Virus record (IMG/VR): IMGVR_UViG_3300044302_004367
Location: 1-24,428 of that record
Origin: a virus
Reading direction: 5' to 3' (one strand)
DNA length: 24,428 nucleotides
Part shown: positions 1 to 6,956 of the stretch, piece after piece
Numbering within the stretch: position 1 is the first letter of the stretch
Layout: each line of letters opens with the position of its first letter
Notes under the pieces: model-generated
The model's input: only the letters and a program-made list of their open reading frames with translations
Databases searched by the model: none
What the model was told of the DNA's origin: nothing
Made by a program: the position numbers and the translations under genes

Positions 1-1972
1 TTCTTCCAATGTCCCCAACAATGTCTACACCAAAAGCAGTACCAACTCCCGCAACTGCGCCAGCTAATAAAACAGCTGGTAAGCTCGCTCCGCCTGTCAT
101 TCCGAGTGACGCAAGCATGTATGCAAGCATTGCCCCTCCTCCGGCAAATGTAGCCTGAGTATTGAAATTAGGCATACCAACACCAAAGAGGTCTTGTGTG
201 TTCCTACCATACAATGTAGGCATAAACGCATCAGCAATCATATTACTACCTGTAAAACCTGCTAAAGCTGGCAAAAAGCCAGCGCCAAGACCTTTCAAGC
301 CCTTACCTCCACGCATCATGCCTACACCTCGTCTGCCCCTTCCGGTCATACCAAGCATACCGACTCCTAATAAGCCACCAGCACCTAAAAACTTCATTGA
401 ATCAACAAGCGCACCAATAACTTGGAAAAGGCCAGACATCACAGGCGTAAGCATTCTCAAACCATCAGCAATCATTTCAAGTATCGTAGGTAACCTTTCC
501 ATTATAGGACTAGCGGCGCCAAAGAAATCTTTCATGGCCGGAAACACTTCATCAACAATAGCATTGACAACTGAATCTATACGATCTATACCGCCACCAA
601 AAAAAGCGTTATTGCCAGCTTCAAACAAGCCAAAAATACCGCCCATAAGCCGACCCATACTGGAACCGAATTTTTTAACAGAATCAGCATTAGCAACTAA
701 ACCCCTAGAAAAATCTCTAAACAAAGAAGACTTATTAGCATTAGAAGCAGCCTTAAACATGTCAATAATAACATTAGCCGCAGGCTCATACTTGCCTAAA
801 AAATCCCCCATACCAACAAAAAAGTTTCTAACAGAACGGAAAAACCCAACAAAATTCTCACCCATTTCCTTAATGTTACCCAAATGATCTATAATGTTTT
901 CAGTTATAAAACGCATCATGCGATCAAATATCGTAACCATAGTAGGCCCCATTGAGTCAGCGCCGAACCTTTGTATGATAACCTGAAGGCCTAAAAAGTT
1001 TTCCCTAAGAATATTAGCAATTTGAAGAAACGAATCACGCATTGGCCCCAACAAATCATCACCTGCATCTGCAAACATATCTCGTATGCCGACAAAAGAA
1101 GTCTTAGCAGTTCCAATAAATGTTCGGCTAAGGTCAGAGCCTTGATTAGCAAAAGCAGGGCTAAGCACATTTCCAGAATTTATCAAACCAACCAAACCAG
1201 ACAAATTAGTAGCAGATATGTTAGTGTTTTTAGCAAAACCCGGAGCGGATGTAAGAGCCTGCAGTGCAGGACCCAAACTACCAGTCGTTCTCGCTTGCCC
1301 CAAGGTCCCAATAAACTGAGCTGCAGCCTTAGGATCATAATTAAACAAAGCACTTACCTGTTGGCCTAAGCCAATACCAGTACGTCCTGAAAATCCGGCA
1401 CGAGCAAGAGCGCCTTGAAGCTCCATAGTGCCTTGGCCGCCTAACAAACCAGATGTCATAGCCCCAAAACCTCTACCCATACGGGCAACTTGGCCCCTAC
1501 CAGTAGCTCCCCCGCCTAAAAACGGAGAAAGTTGCGCCTCTTGAAATTGGCGCATAGCCGCAGCTGCCGTAGCTAAAGCTGTAGCTACACCTGCAGCGGT
1601 TACCGAAAGCCCCTTCAGGGCAATATTATATAAACTAGCCGCCGCACGGCCAGTTATAAGAGCTAACTTTACGGCAAGCAAACCTGCCGTAAATAAAGCG
1701 ATCTCACCCGCCATAGCAATAAAAGAAAACTTGGCGAACATTGTGAAAAGTCTCGTAAACCCACGAAACAATCCTGAAACGGTACGGCCTAACTTACCAA
1801 GCCTATTATCAAGCTTTTTGAACCTGTCGTTCATGCCGCTGCCACGACGATCCATACGAGCAACGGTCTTTTCCATTCTCTTAAACTGTTGTTCAATCAG
1901 CTTAAGACGCTTAGCTATATTCCCATCATCAAAGTCAAGCTTTGCGTGAATGGTATGTGAAGTGTCAGCCAT
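1..1972 (-). CDS. Tail tape measure protein (N-terminal part, runs off left edge)
   Basis: The frame stays open from an ATG at 1972 to the left edge, giving 657 visible residues. It begins MADTSHTIHAKLDF, followed by a charged, probably coiled-coil stretch at about residues 20-60. After that come long Ala/Gly/Leu-rich hydrophobic helices and many G-rich, M-rich segments, which is typical of tape measure proteins. These proteins set tail length, fill the tail tube and help DNA cross the membrane. A GAGGT sequence lies just before the ATG, so translation probably uses a Shine-Dalgarno. The gene follows the tail assembly chaperone pair, the canonical order in long-tailed phages. No enzymatic motif is visible in the part present. 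The family call is firm; the full length is unknown. Confidence 0.9.
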   Translation of the reverse strand, partial: MADTSHTIHAKLDFDDGNIAKRLKLIEQQFKRMEKTVARMDRRGSGMNDRFKKLDNRLGKLGRTVSGLFRGFTRLFTMFAKFSFIAMAGEIALFTAGLLAVKLALITGRAAASLYNIALKGLSVTAAGVATALATAAAAMRQFQEAQLSPFLGGGATGRGQVARMGRGFGAMTSGLLGGQGTMELQGALARAGFSGRTGIGLGQQVSALFNYDPKAAAQFIGTLGQARTTGSLGPALQALTSAPGFAKNTNISATNLSGLVGLINSGNVLSPAFANQGSDLSRTFIGTAKTSFVGIRDMFADAGDDLLGPMRDSFLQIANILRENFLGLQVIIQRFGADSMGPTMVTIFDRMMRFITENIIDHLGNIKEMGENFVGFFRSVRNFFVGMGDFLGKYEPAANVIIDMFKAASNANKSSLFRDFSRGLVANADSVKKFGSSMGRLMGGIFGLFEAGNNAFFGGGIDRIDSVVNAIVDEVFPAMKDFFGAASPIMERLPTILEMIADGLRMLTPVMSGLFQVIGALVDSMKFLGAGGLLGVGMLGMTGRGRRGVGMMRGGKGLKGLGAGFLPALAGFTGSNMIADAFMPTLYGRNTQDLFGVGMPNFNTQATFAGGGAMLAYMLASLGMTGGASLPAVLLAGAVAGVGTAFGVDIVGDIGR

Positions 1973-2011
1973 GCCTACCTCGTAGAATCTACATTAATTT
2001 ACAATAGTATT

Positions 2012-2026
2012 CTACCGTAAAGGTAG
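2012..2026. repeat. Small inverted repeat between chaperone and tape measure genes
   Basis: CTACC (2012-2016) and GGTAG (2022-2026) can form a 5-bp stem with a GTAAA loop, in the 73-base gap before the tape measure gene. No T-run follows it on the minus strand, so it is not a convincing terminator. It may be a minor mRNA structure or chance. Confidence 0.25.
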
Positions 2027-2045
2027 GGTATGATAATATAGGAAG

Positions 2046-2749
2046 TTACCTAGAACCCCTCTTTTTCTCTGCTTCCTTATGATCTCTAGATAAAGCTGTG
2101 GCGCAAGCCATTCTCAGCAGCCACTCGTCCTCATCACAGTTCAAAATCAAGATTGGATCTGTACTAAATGCTTCGGCTAATCGTGCGGCTGACCTTATTC
2201 TAGGGTCATGCGAAAGATGCTCAACTAGCCCTTCGTAGGGTCCTCAGCATCAAGATCATCTCCATAACCTGCATAATCAAGAATCTTAATCGCAGCAGAC
2301 TCAAGGTGAGGATCAACTGCAAAAAAAGCTCTAATAGCATCAGGTAGTGGACGAGTAGTCCCTGTCATATCAAGCAAAGGCTGAGAAGTAAAGTTAAGAG
2401 GATGACCCTGCTCATCTTCAACAAGCTCATCATTAAAATAAATACCATTTAAGCAATTACCAACAACATAACATGAGAACTTAATAGAATCAAGCTCATC
2501 TGTTTTCCTATTAGTGGAATTGCGTCGCCAAGCTTTCAATTGCTCATTCGTAATGTTTGGAGAAAAACGTAAAGAAACACCTTCTCGCTCAGGAACCGCA
2601 ATCTCAATATCAGGACGACTAACTTCCTTTGAAATCTCTTCTTTTAACTGATCTAAAACCGTAAGTTTAGCTGGAGGTTCTACATCTTTTTTGTGTTTGT
2701 CAACTGCGCCACCAGCAGGAACAGTTATAATTTCATCTTTATTATCCAT
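2046..2749 (-). CDS. Tail assembly chaperone, -1 frameshift (G-T type) fusion product
   Basis: This is the predicted long form of the gene at 2225-2749. The zero frame ends DPTKG-stop at 2225. The -1 frame is open from just after a TGA at 2246-2244 down to a TAA at 2048-2046 and encodes 61 residues beginning GLVEHLSHDPRIRS and ending KKRGSR. This extension has no plausible start codon of its own, so ribosomes must enter it from the upstream frame. The shift must occur between 2243 and 2229. The best slip points are CCT to CCC (2239 to 2240) or GGC to GGG (2230 to 2231), the latter with the UAG stop in the A site. Known family behaviour: lambda G/GT-type chaperones upstream of the tape measure gene make a minor frameshifted product needed for tail assembly. 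The product would be about 234 aa. Confidence 0.75.
2225..2749 (-). CDS. Tail assembly chaperone, short form (G-like)
   Basis: A 174-aa protein lying directly upstream of the tape measure gene. It starts MDNKDEIITVPAGG and ends with an acidic tail, YGDDLDAEDPTKG. The middle segment (DPHLESAAIKILDYAGYGD) resembles the C-terminal part of chaperones from myoviruses of actinobacteria. In this family the short form binds the tape measure protein and helps polymerise the tail tube around it. The ATG at 2749 has no Shine-Dalgarno, but a sigma70-like promoter places its -10 box six bases before the ATG (see 2756-2784), so the mRNA may be leaderless. The assignment rests on position, size and the -1 extension; sequence similarity is only by eye. 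Confidence 0.8.
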   Translation of the reverse strand: MDNKDEIITVPAGGAVDKHKKDVEPPAKLTVLDQLKEEISKEVSRPDIEIAVPEREGVSLRFSPNITNEQLKAWRRNSTNRKTDELDSIKFSCYVVGNCLNGIYFNDELVEDEQGHPLNFTSQPLLDMTGTTRPLPDAIRAFFAVDPHLESAAIKILDYAGYGDDLDAEDPTKG

Positions 2750-2755
2750 ACTGAT

Positions 2756-2784
2756 ATATTACTACAGTGAAAAGCCCATGTCAA
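2756..2784 (-). promoter_or_regulatory. Sigma70-like promoter of chaperone gene, leaderless geometry
   Basis: On the minus strand, TTGACA (2784-2779) is followed after 17 bases by TAATAT (2761-2756), then six bases, then the ATG at 2749. Transcription starting about seven bases past the -10 box would begin at the start codon. The -35 box sits a few bases after the stop codon of the lysin gene. Confidence 0.65.
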
Positions 2785-2788
2785 GGGG

Positions 2789-3529
2789 TTAGTCGGTTAG
2801 AGCCGCCCAAGTGTTCTTTCCAACAATACCATCAGCTACTAGACCCTCATCTTTTTGGAATCTCTTAACAGCACGGTCAGTCATTCTACCAAAATCGCCG
2901 TCAATACCTGAACGAGTCTTGTGCCATGTAAGCTTATATCCTTGAGCAACTAGCAGTTTTTGTAGCAATTCTACAACTTTACCTTTAGCGCCTTTGCGAA
3001 GCACGACTTTAGAACAGTCTTTGATGTACTTGGCTACAGCGTTTTCAGGCTCTGCAACAGCTTTAGTGATCTTCTTTTCTCCAGATAGTGCAGGAGCATC
3101 AAACCAAACAAACTTTCCGCCAGAAACATAACCCGGCTGGTGATGCCACCATTCCGAAGGCACTGTTTTCTGAATTCCATATTTTTTAGCTACAGCATTA
3201 ACTTTATTTGTACTCATGCCGCCGCCCCACTTAATTATGCGGAAATCAACTGCATAACCGTAAGAACCGAATGACGGTTGAGCCATATGGTAGCTACCTT
3301 GAAAGCCGTTAGATTTTTTCCTATCCGGGTTTGCCGCCAGATTGAACCCCGGCTTCTTGCTCTTGTACCCGTCGTACAGGTACTTTTGCTGCCAGTACGT
3401 GCGAACACCAGAAACAACGGATACTTTACCTTTGATCTCAGGGTCATTAAAGAATGCTTCAAGCCTATCTTTGAAACGTGGATGGAGCTCGTCAAGACGA
3501 ACGTTTTTACTTGTGGTTGGAATTGTCAT
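2789..3529 (-). CDS. M15-type peptidase with C-terminal peptidoglycan-binding domain (lysin)
   Basis: A 246-aa, two-domain cell-wall enzyme. Residues 30-140 match the VanY/D-Ala-D-Ala carboxypeptidase-like M15 fold: SGVRTYWQQ with R43, then H81, then D95 in GYAVDF, then EWWHH with H129/H130, the likely Zn ligands and catalytic set. Residues about 175-245 are a PG_binding_1 repeat, ending in the usual DGIVGKNTWAAL. The enzyme should cut the peptide stem or cross-link of peptidoglycan. There is no signal peptide or membrane anchor, so it needs a holin or is carried in the virion. The ATG has an AAAGGA Shine-Dalgarno and starts 13 bases after the tube gene's stop. Its position inside the tail operon, between tube and chaperone, leaves open a virion-associated role rather than a pure endolysin. 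Confidence 0.88.
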   Translation of the reverse strand: MTIPTTSKNVRLDELHPRFKDRLEAFFNDPEIKGKVSVVSGVRTYWQQKYLYDGYKSKKPGFNLAANPDRKKSNGFQGSYHMAQPSFGSYGYAVDFRIIKWGGGMSTNKVNAVAKKYGIQKTVPSEWWHHQPGYVSGGKFVWFDAPALSGEKKITKAVAEPENAVAKYIKDCSKVVLRKGAKGKVVELLQKLLVAQGYKLTWHKTRSGIDGDFGRMTDRAVKRFQKDEGLVADGIVGKNTWAALTD

Positions 3530-3542
3530 CTTTGTTCCTTTA

Positions 3543-4031
3543 TTAAGCGTTAGCTAAGCCGATTGGGGCAAACTGTGAAACCGCAAACGTTAGTGAAAAC
3601 GCTGACGGAGCTCCAGAAGAAGCATCACCATCAATATCAGAAAGTCCTACAAGTAGGCACCTTGGATATGATCTACGTGATTGTGCTGCTTCAAGATCAC
3701 AATTAAGTGTGTATATGGTAACATCGTAATAAGTTTGTCCGACACACTGACGAATTTCATCAAGAAATCCAGCGTCATGTACCTCATCATAAAACTTGCT
3801 TACAGTTATATCTCCAATTTCAGCAGGTGCACAAAGCACATCTGGGAATTTAGAGTTTCCATCATATATTTTCTCAACAGCTGCGCTTATTTCGCCACCA
3901 CTTACTGTAGCAAAATAATTAGTTCCAGTTGTGGCGCTTTTTTGCACTACAGGGCCTTCAACGTGCCCAGCAGCTTCATCAGCGGGTACCGGAGTTATTT
4001 CTGCTACAACCTGTCTTTGAGTAGTTTTCAT
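3543..4031 (-). CDS. Tail tube protein
   Basis: A 162-aa protein encoded 15 bases after the sheath gene, the standard sheath-then-tube order of contractile tails. It starts MKTTQRQVVAEITP. The rest is rich in beta-strand-like alternation, with a conserved-looking DVTIYTLNCDLEAAQSRR segment at about residues 103-120 and a Phe/Ala-rich C-terminus. Tube subunits stack into hexameric rings through which DNA passes. A good Shine-Dalgarno (AGGAG, nine bases before the ATG) fixes the start. No catalytic motif is seen. The assignment relies mainly on synteny and size. Confidence 0.75.
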   Translation of the reverse strand: MKTTQRQVVAEITPVPADEAAGHVEGPVVQKSATTGTNYFATVSGGEISAAVEKIYDGNSKFPDVLCAPAEIGDITVSKFYDEVHDAGFLDEIRQCVGQTYYDVTIYTLNCDLEAAQSRRSYPRCLLVGLSDIDGDASSGAPSAFSLTFAVSQFAPIGLANA

Positions 4032-4046
4032 TTTATATATCTCCTA

Positions 4047-5594
4047 TTATATTACTGGGGAATTGAGAGTACTCTTTGTAACCTCAACCTCAATCATGTC
4101 TACAACGCCTGCTACACGGACACCAACAGTAGCTTTAACAATTCCTTGCGCCAACTGGCTATTAGGATTATTAGTGCCATCTACAGTAACAACATAGCCG
4201 GGATCAACCAGCTGATTGCTGTTGTTTCTAGCCTCATAAAGGCCTCCAGAAACTCTCATTGGGTCTAGGAAAGCAACTATAGAAGCTTCAATCCTGCCAA
4301 ATAAGTTTCCACGGCTGTCAATCGTATTGAAGATAAATTCTTCCATTCTTGACTCTACACCGTAAACAACATGGTTAATTGTGTCTCTTAGAGTAATGTA
4401 TCGCCAGTTTGTCTCATCACTTGAAACAGACCTAGCTCCATAAACCCTAATACTGTTGCCAATCTTACGCATAGCATTTACTCTACCCTCATCAAGCCTA
4501 TCGCCATCTGCTGGAGAAACAGCTTGATTAAGATCAACAATTGTTCTAGCCGCAGAAATTGCACCAGCACCGGGTCGCCATGGGCCACCGGAGGATTGAA
4601 CTGCCCTAGCTCTAGCAGCAGCTGCATAAGCAGTTGGGTCAATCGTTACAGTTGCTGATTCTGGATCAGGTTCCGCAGTGGTTGCAGTAGCTCCAGCAGC
4701 AACATAAGAAGCAAGCTCAGTTGCGCTTGGGCTAGGAACCTTAACGTGTGGCCAGTAGTACGCTGTGTAGCTAGCTGCTGTATCAGTGTACTCTGAAGCA
4801 GCGGTTGTTATTGCTGTGTCAACTGAGGTTCCAGCTGCAAGCGCAAACAATGCTACTCTATTATGGGCCTCTACGTGAGACAGTAGACCATCTCTTGTTG
4901 TGTTGTCGTACACGCCCGGCACTGAAACCGCACCATTTTTAAGGTCAGTTGTGAACTTCGCAAGTCCTGTAACCTTTTCTGCTGCAGTAGCAGCGTTTGT
5001 TCCATTAGCTCCAGAAGTTAAAGCAGTAGCTGCATAAGCTTTTGGATTAAGTGATGACGCCGATTCATTACTTGCAACAACCAAATGATTAACCGTTCTA
5101 GATTCGTTAATAAAATTAACTGCGTCTGGAACGTCTTTAAGATCACGGCTTGTAAAGATCAAAACACTGTTCAAGTATATTTTAATTCTAAAATATCCTG
5201 AAATCGCAACAGTCGCATCAGCGCTTGTTAAGATTTCCACTGAAATAGTGTTTCCCCATTTTCCTGGGTTTTTAGCTGCTATTGTTATTGTGTTAGCAGG
5301 TGAACCTGCTGTATCTTGAAAGGTTTTTGTAGCAGTCGCATAAGAAGCGCCCAACACACGCTGAACATAACAACGTGTTCCACCTTCATCAAAATAAGTT
5401 TTGACATACTGGTAAAGATTACCTGCTTGGTAATCTCCATACTCTCTAACGTAATCGCTAAAGCTGCGACAAAGCGTAGGCTTTGTAATATCACCACGCT
5501 CAGCTTCGCCAACAACAAACCATTGGCCCGCCACTATATCGCCGTTACCCGTAGGTCCTTGTCGCACCGCTGTGGTGACATTAATTCCCGGCAT
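4047..5594 (-). CDS. Contractile tail sheath protein
   Basis: A 515-aa protein recognisable as tail sheath. It has the N-terminal MPGINVTTAVRQGPTG and GQWFVVGEAERGD, then a Y(V/F)DEGGTRCYVQRV strand that is typical of the family. The C-terminal third has the conserved segments INHVVYGVESRMEEFIFN, GNLFGRIEAS and GGLYEARNNSNQ. Sheath subunits assemble around the tube and contract to drive it through the host envelope. The start is set by a GGAGG Shine-Dalgarno eight bases before the ATG. The preceding 145-base gap is unusually rich in inverted repeats (see 5621-5708). Its presence makes the phage a myovirus. The protein is close to usual family size and appears intact. Confidence 0.93.
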   Translation of the reverse strand: MPGINVTTAVRQGPTGNGDIVAGQWFVVGEAERGDITKPTLCRSFSDYVREYGDYQAGNLYQYVKTYFDEGGTRCYVQRVLGASYATATKTFQDTAGSPANTITIAAKNPGKWGNTISVEILTSADATVAISGYFRIKIYLNSVLIFTSRDLKDVPDAVNFINESRTVNHLVVASNESASSLNPKAYAATALTSGANGTNAATAAEKVTGLAKFTTDLKNGAVSVPGVYDNTTRDGLLSHVEAHNRVALFALAAGTSVDTAITTAASEYTDTAASYTAYYWPHVKVPSPSATELASYVAAGATATTAEPDPESATVTIDPTAYAAAARARAVQSSGGPWRPGAGAISAARTIVDLNQAVSPADGDRLDEGRVNAMRKIGNSIRVYGARSVSSDETNWRYITLRDTINHVVYGVESRMEEFIFNTIDSRGNLFGRIEASIVAFLDPMRVSGGLYEARNNSNQLVDPGYVVTVDGTNNPNSQLAQGIVKATVGVRVAGVVDMIEVEVTKSTLNSPVI

Positions 5595-5620
5595 TTTCTA
5601 AGCCTCCATCTTACTAAAAT

Positions 5621-5708
5621 TCAATACGGTATTGATTTCCACTTTGAGTTGTCTCAAAGTAATTAAACTATCAAGGTTATAATATCACACGGAGACTGTA
5701 ACTCCATG
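5621..5708 (-). promoter_or_regulatory. Structured leader of the sheath gene: three consecutive inverted repeats
   Basis: In the 145-base gap upstream of the sheath gene, minus-strand RNA can form CAUGGAG/CUCCGUG (5708-5688, 7 bp with one U-G, 7-nt loop) and ACUUUGAG/CUCAAAGU (5660-5641, perfect 8 bp, 4-nt loop). It can also form UCAAUA/UAUUGA (5635-5621, almost no spacer). None is followed by a T-run, so they are not terminators. They could stabilise the mRNA of a highly expressed structural gene, control translation, or, for the short-spacer palindrome at 5621-5635, bind a protein. Confidence 0.55.
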
Positions 5709-5714
5709 AAACAT
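5685..5714 (-). CDS. Possible 9-codon leader peptide (MFHGVTVSV) before sheath gene
   Basis: An ATG at 5714 begins a nine-residue open frame that stops at 5685, with AAGGAG seven bases upstream, a well-placed Shine-Dalgarno. The first hairpin of the sheath leader lies inside this frame. It could couple ribosome passage to leader folding, but a frame this short can easily arise by chance. Confidence 0.25.
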   Translation of the reverse strand: MFHGVTVSV

Positions 5715-5726
5715 TGCTTAACTCCT

Positions 5727-5739
5727 TATTTATAGTATA
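5727..5739 (-). promoter_or_regulatory. Possible promoter upstream of sheath gene (TATACT / TATAAATA)
   Basis: The minus strand reads TATACTATAAATA just after the stop of the preceding gene. It contains TATACT, a plausible -10 box, and TATAAATA, identical to the core of T4-type late promoters. I find no matching -35 box. Only one TATAAATA was noticed in the window, so a T4-like late system is not established; in AT-rich DNA this may be chance. Confidence 0.3.
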
Positions 5740-6042
5740 TCATGTATTTCTGCGCAGAGCACGTATATCCGATTTTTTCAAAAGTCTGTTAACTCTAGAA
5801 TTACTATTATTCTTCTGAGCATCTCTTAAAACCCAGTAAGTTTGGCGCATATCTTCAAAATCACCTTTTTCATCAGGAAAATCTAAAGGCGCTACATTAT
5901 CAGTTCGCATAACACGAAACATAGCAACAAGGTCCTTAATTTGCTCATTGTTTACCAAGTTATCGTTTCTTGAAGGAAACTCTAACAAAAACTGTTGAAC
6001 TTCATGGTGCTTTTCTGGAGTAAATTCAACATTATTCGTCAT
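5740..6042 (-). CDS. Hypothetical protein, last of a four-gene small cluster
   Basis: A 100-aa, highly charged protein (starts MTNNVEFTPEKHHEV, ends KKSDIRALRRNT), predicted mostly helical, with no recognisable motif. It overlaps the previous gene by 11 bases and has an AAAGG sequence nine bases before the ATG, so it is probably translationally coupled. It sits between the giant protein gene and the sheath gene, where neck, connector or assembly proteins are often found. Such a role is only positional inference. Confidence 0.65.
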   Translation of the reverse strand: MTNNVEFTPEKHHEVQQFLLEFPSRNDNLVNNEQIKDLVAMFRVMRTDNVAPLDFPDEKGDFEDMRQTYWVLRDAQKNNSNSRVNRLLKKSDIRALRRNT

Positions 6043-6364
6043 CTTCTGAAGCCTTTCTCCTTGCCCTTAAATCATCTAAAACCTCTTGCATACTGTTAAA
6101 AGGCAAAGCTGAATTTTTTTCTTGTTCACGCTCAACCCTATCAGCTTGATTTTTTTGTAGATTGCGAACCCTTTGCACATACAACCTGCCTTGTGCTTCA
6201 CTATATTCCTTTAAAAGTTCAGGATCGTTAGCTACTTCTTCCATTGACATGCCATTACCTAGAATCACTTTATCTTCATGAACACGTTCAAATTCGTCAG
6301 GATTACCTATTATCAAGGGAACGCTATGAGGCTCTACAGAGGTTTTCTTTTCATCGTCAGCCAT
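6032..6364 (-). CDS. Hypothetical charged protein
   Basis: A 110-aa protein starting MADDEKKTSVEPHSVPL. Residues about 50-100 are strongly charged and likely a long helix or coiled coil (EAQGRLYVQRVRNLQK, later DLRARRKASEDDE). It starts inside the TAATG junction with the upstream gene, and GGGAG eight bases before the ATG acts as Shine-Dalgarno. The gene is part of the tightly packed four-gene set before the sheath. No family is recognised. Confidence 0.65.
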   Translation of the reverse strand: MADDEKKTSVEPHSVPLIIGNPDEFERVHEDKVILGNGMSMEEVANDPELLKEYSEAQGRLYVQRVRNLQKNQADRVEREQEKNSALPFNSMQEVLDDLRARRKASEDDE

Positions 6365-6696
6365 TATACATACTCCCCAAAGCCAAGAATAACGTCCACC
6401 GCATTATCATAAACACTTCGCTGAGTCTCTAAAGTCTCCTCAGGCATAGTAAGATTTCTACCATCTTCATCAAAAACAAAACTTCTCATTGATCCGATAC
6501 TTGCAATCCACGGAGGCAGTAAGCGATCAACATTTCTTTTTAAAGCAACCTCAAATGGTATCTTATCAGCTAAATCTTTACGCATTTTTTTATACAAAGG
6601 AGAAAGTTTGAAATCTAAAAATTCATCAGAACTGCTCTCTTCTGCATACTCATCCGTGTAAATCTCTGGATTAGTACTATCAAACTCAACTGCCAT
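6364..6696 (-). CDS. Hypothetical protein (start at ATG 6696)
   Basis: A 110-aa protein starting MAVEFDSTNPEIYTDEYAEESS. A longer frame beginning with GTG at 6711 exists, but AGGAG lies seven bases before the ATG at 6696, so the shorter start is preferred. It overlaps the upstream gene by 11 bases and the downstream one in TAATG. The middle has a basic, helical stretch (LYKKMRKDLADKIPFEVALKR), followed by a hydrophobic patch (LLPPWIASIGSM). No known domain is recognised. By context it belongs to the head-tail or tail assembly region. Confidence 0.65.
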   Translation of the reverse strand: MAVEFDSTNPEIYTDEYAEESSSDEFLDFKLSPLYKKMRKDLADKIPFEVALKRNVDRLLPPWIASIGSMRSFVFDEDGRNLTMPEETLETQRSVYDNAVDVILGFGEYV

Positions 6697-6919
6697 TTTT
6701 CTTCTCCTCACGTAACTGCATCACATCTCTACGAAGTTTCTTTAAAAACTCTTGGTACTCACGTGTAGTCTTTTCTTTCTCTTCTATAAGCTTAGCTCTT
6801 GTCATACCTTCACCATAAACAGTAGCAATCTCTTCATCTGTCTTGATCCAATTCTCATTCATCGTGCGAATAACATCTTCTCTGTCGTCTTCGCTCATAT
6901 TTTCATCAAAATCTGTCAT
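6686..6919 (-). CDS. Hypothetical acidic helical protein (start at ATG 6919)
   Basis: A 77-aa protein starting MTDFDENMSEDDRED and ending in a charged, coiled-coil-like helix (about residues 45-77). A GTG at 6937 would add six residues. The ATG at 6919 is preferred because a good promoter (TTGACT, 17 bases, TATGAT) places its -10 box exactly six bases before it, giving a leaderless mRNA. The extended start has no Shine-Dalgarno and would overlap the promoter. It is the first gene of a four-gene overlapping set that leads to the sheath gene. Function is not recognised. Confidence 0.65.
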   Translation of the reverse strand: MTDFDENMSEDDREDVIRTMNENWIKTDEEIATVYGEGMTRAKLIEEKEKTTREYQEFLKKLRRDVMQLREEKKNGS

Positions 6920-6925
6920 AACTAT

Positions 6926-6954
6926 ATCATACCCCACTAAACATTGCTAGTCAA
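6926..6954 (-). promoter_or_regulatory. Sigma70-like promoter of small-gene cluster, leaderless geometry
   Basis: Minus strand: TTGACT (6954-6949), a 17-base spacer, TATGAT (6931-6926), six bases, then ATG at 6919. Both boxes match the consensus at five of six positions. The -35 begins two bases after the stop codon of the giant gene. Confidence 0.7.
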
Positions 6955-6956
6955 TA

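Noticed and set aside
162-887. A 241-codon plus-strand open frame, and other plus-strand frames up to 195 codons
   Set aside because: They lie opposite clear minus-strand genes (here the tape measure gene), lack ribosome sites and encode repetitive Pro/Lys/Ser-rich sequence typical of antisense shadows.
5727-5734. T4-type late promoter TATAAATA before the sheath gene
   Set aside because: Only one exact copy was noticed; no other late gene start in the window has one, so a T4-like late regulon is not supported. Kept only as a low-confidence promoter.
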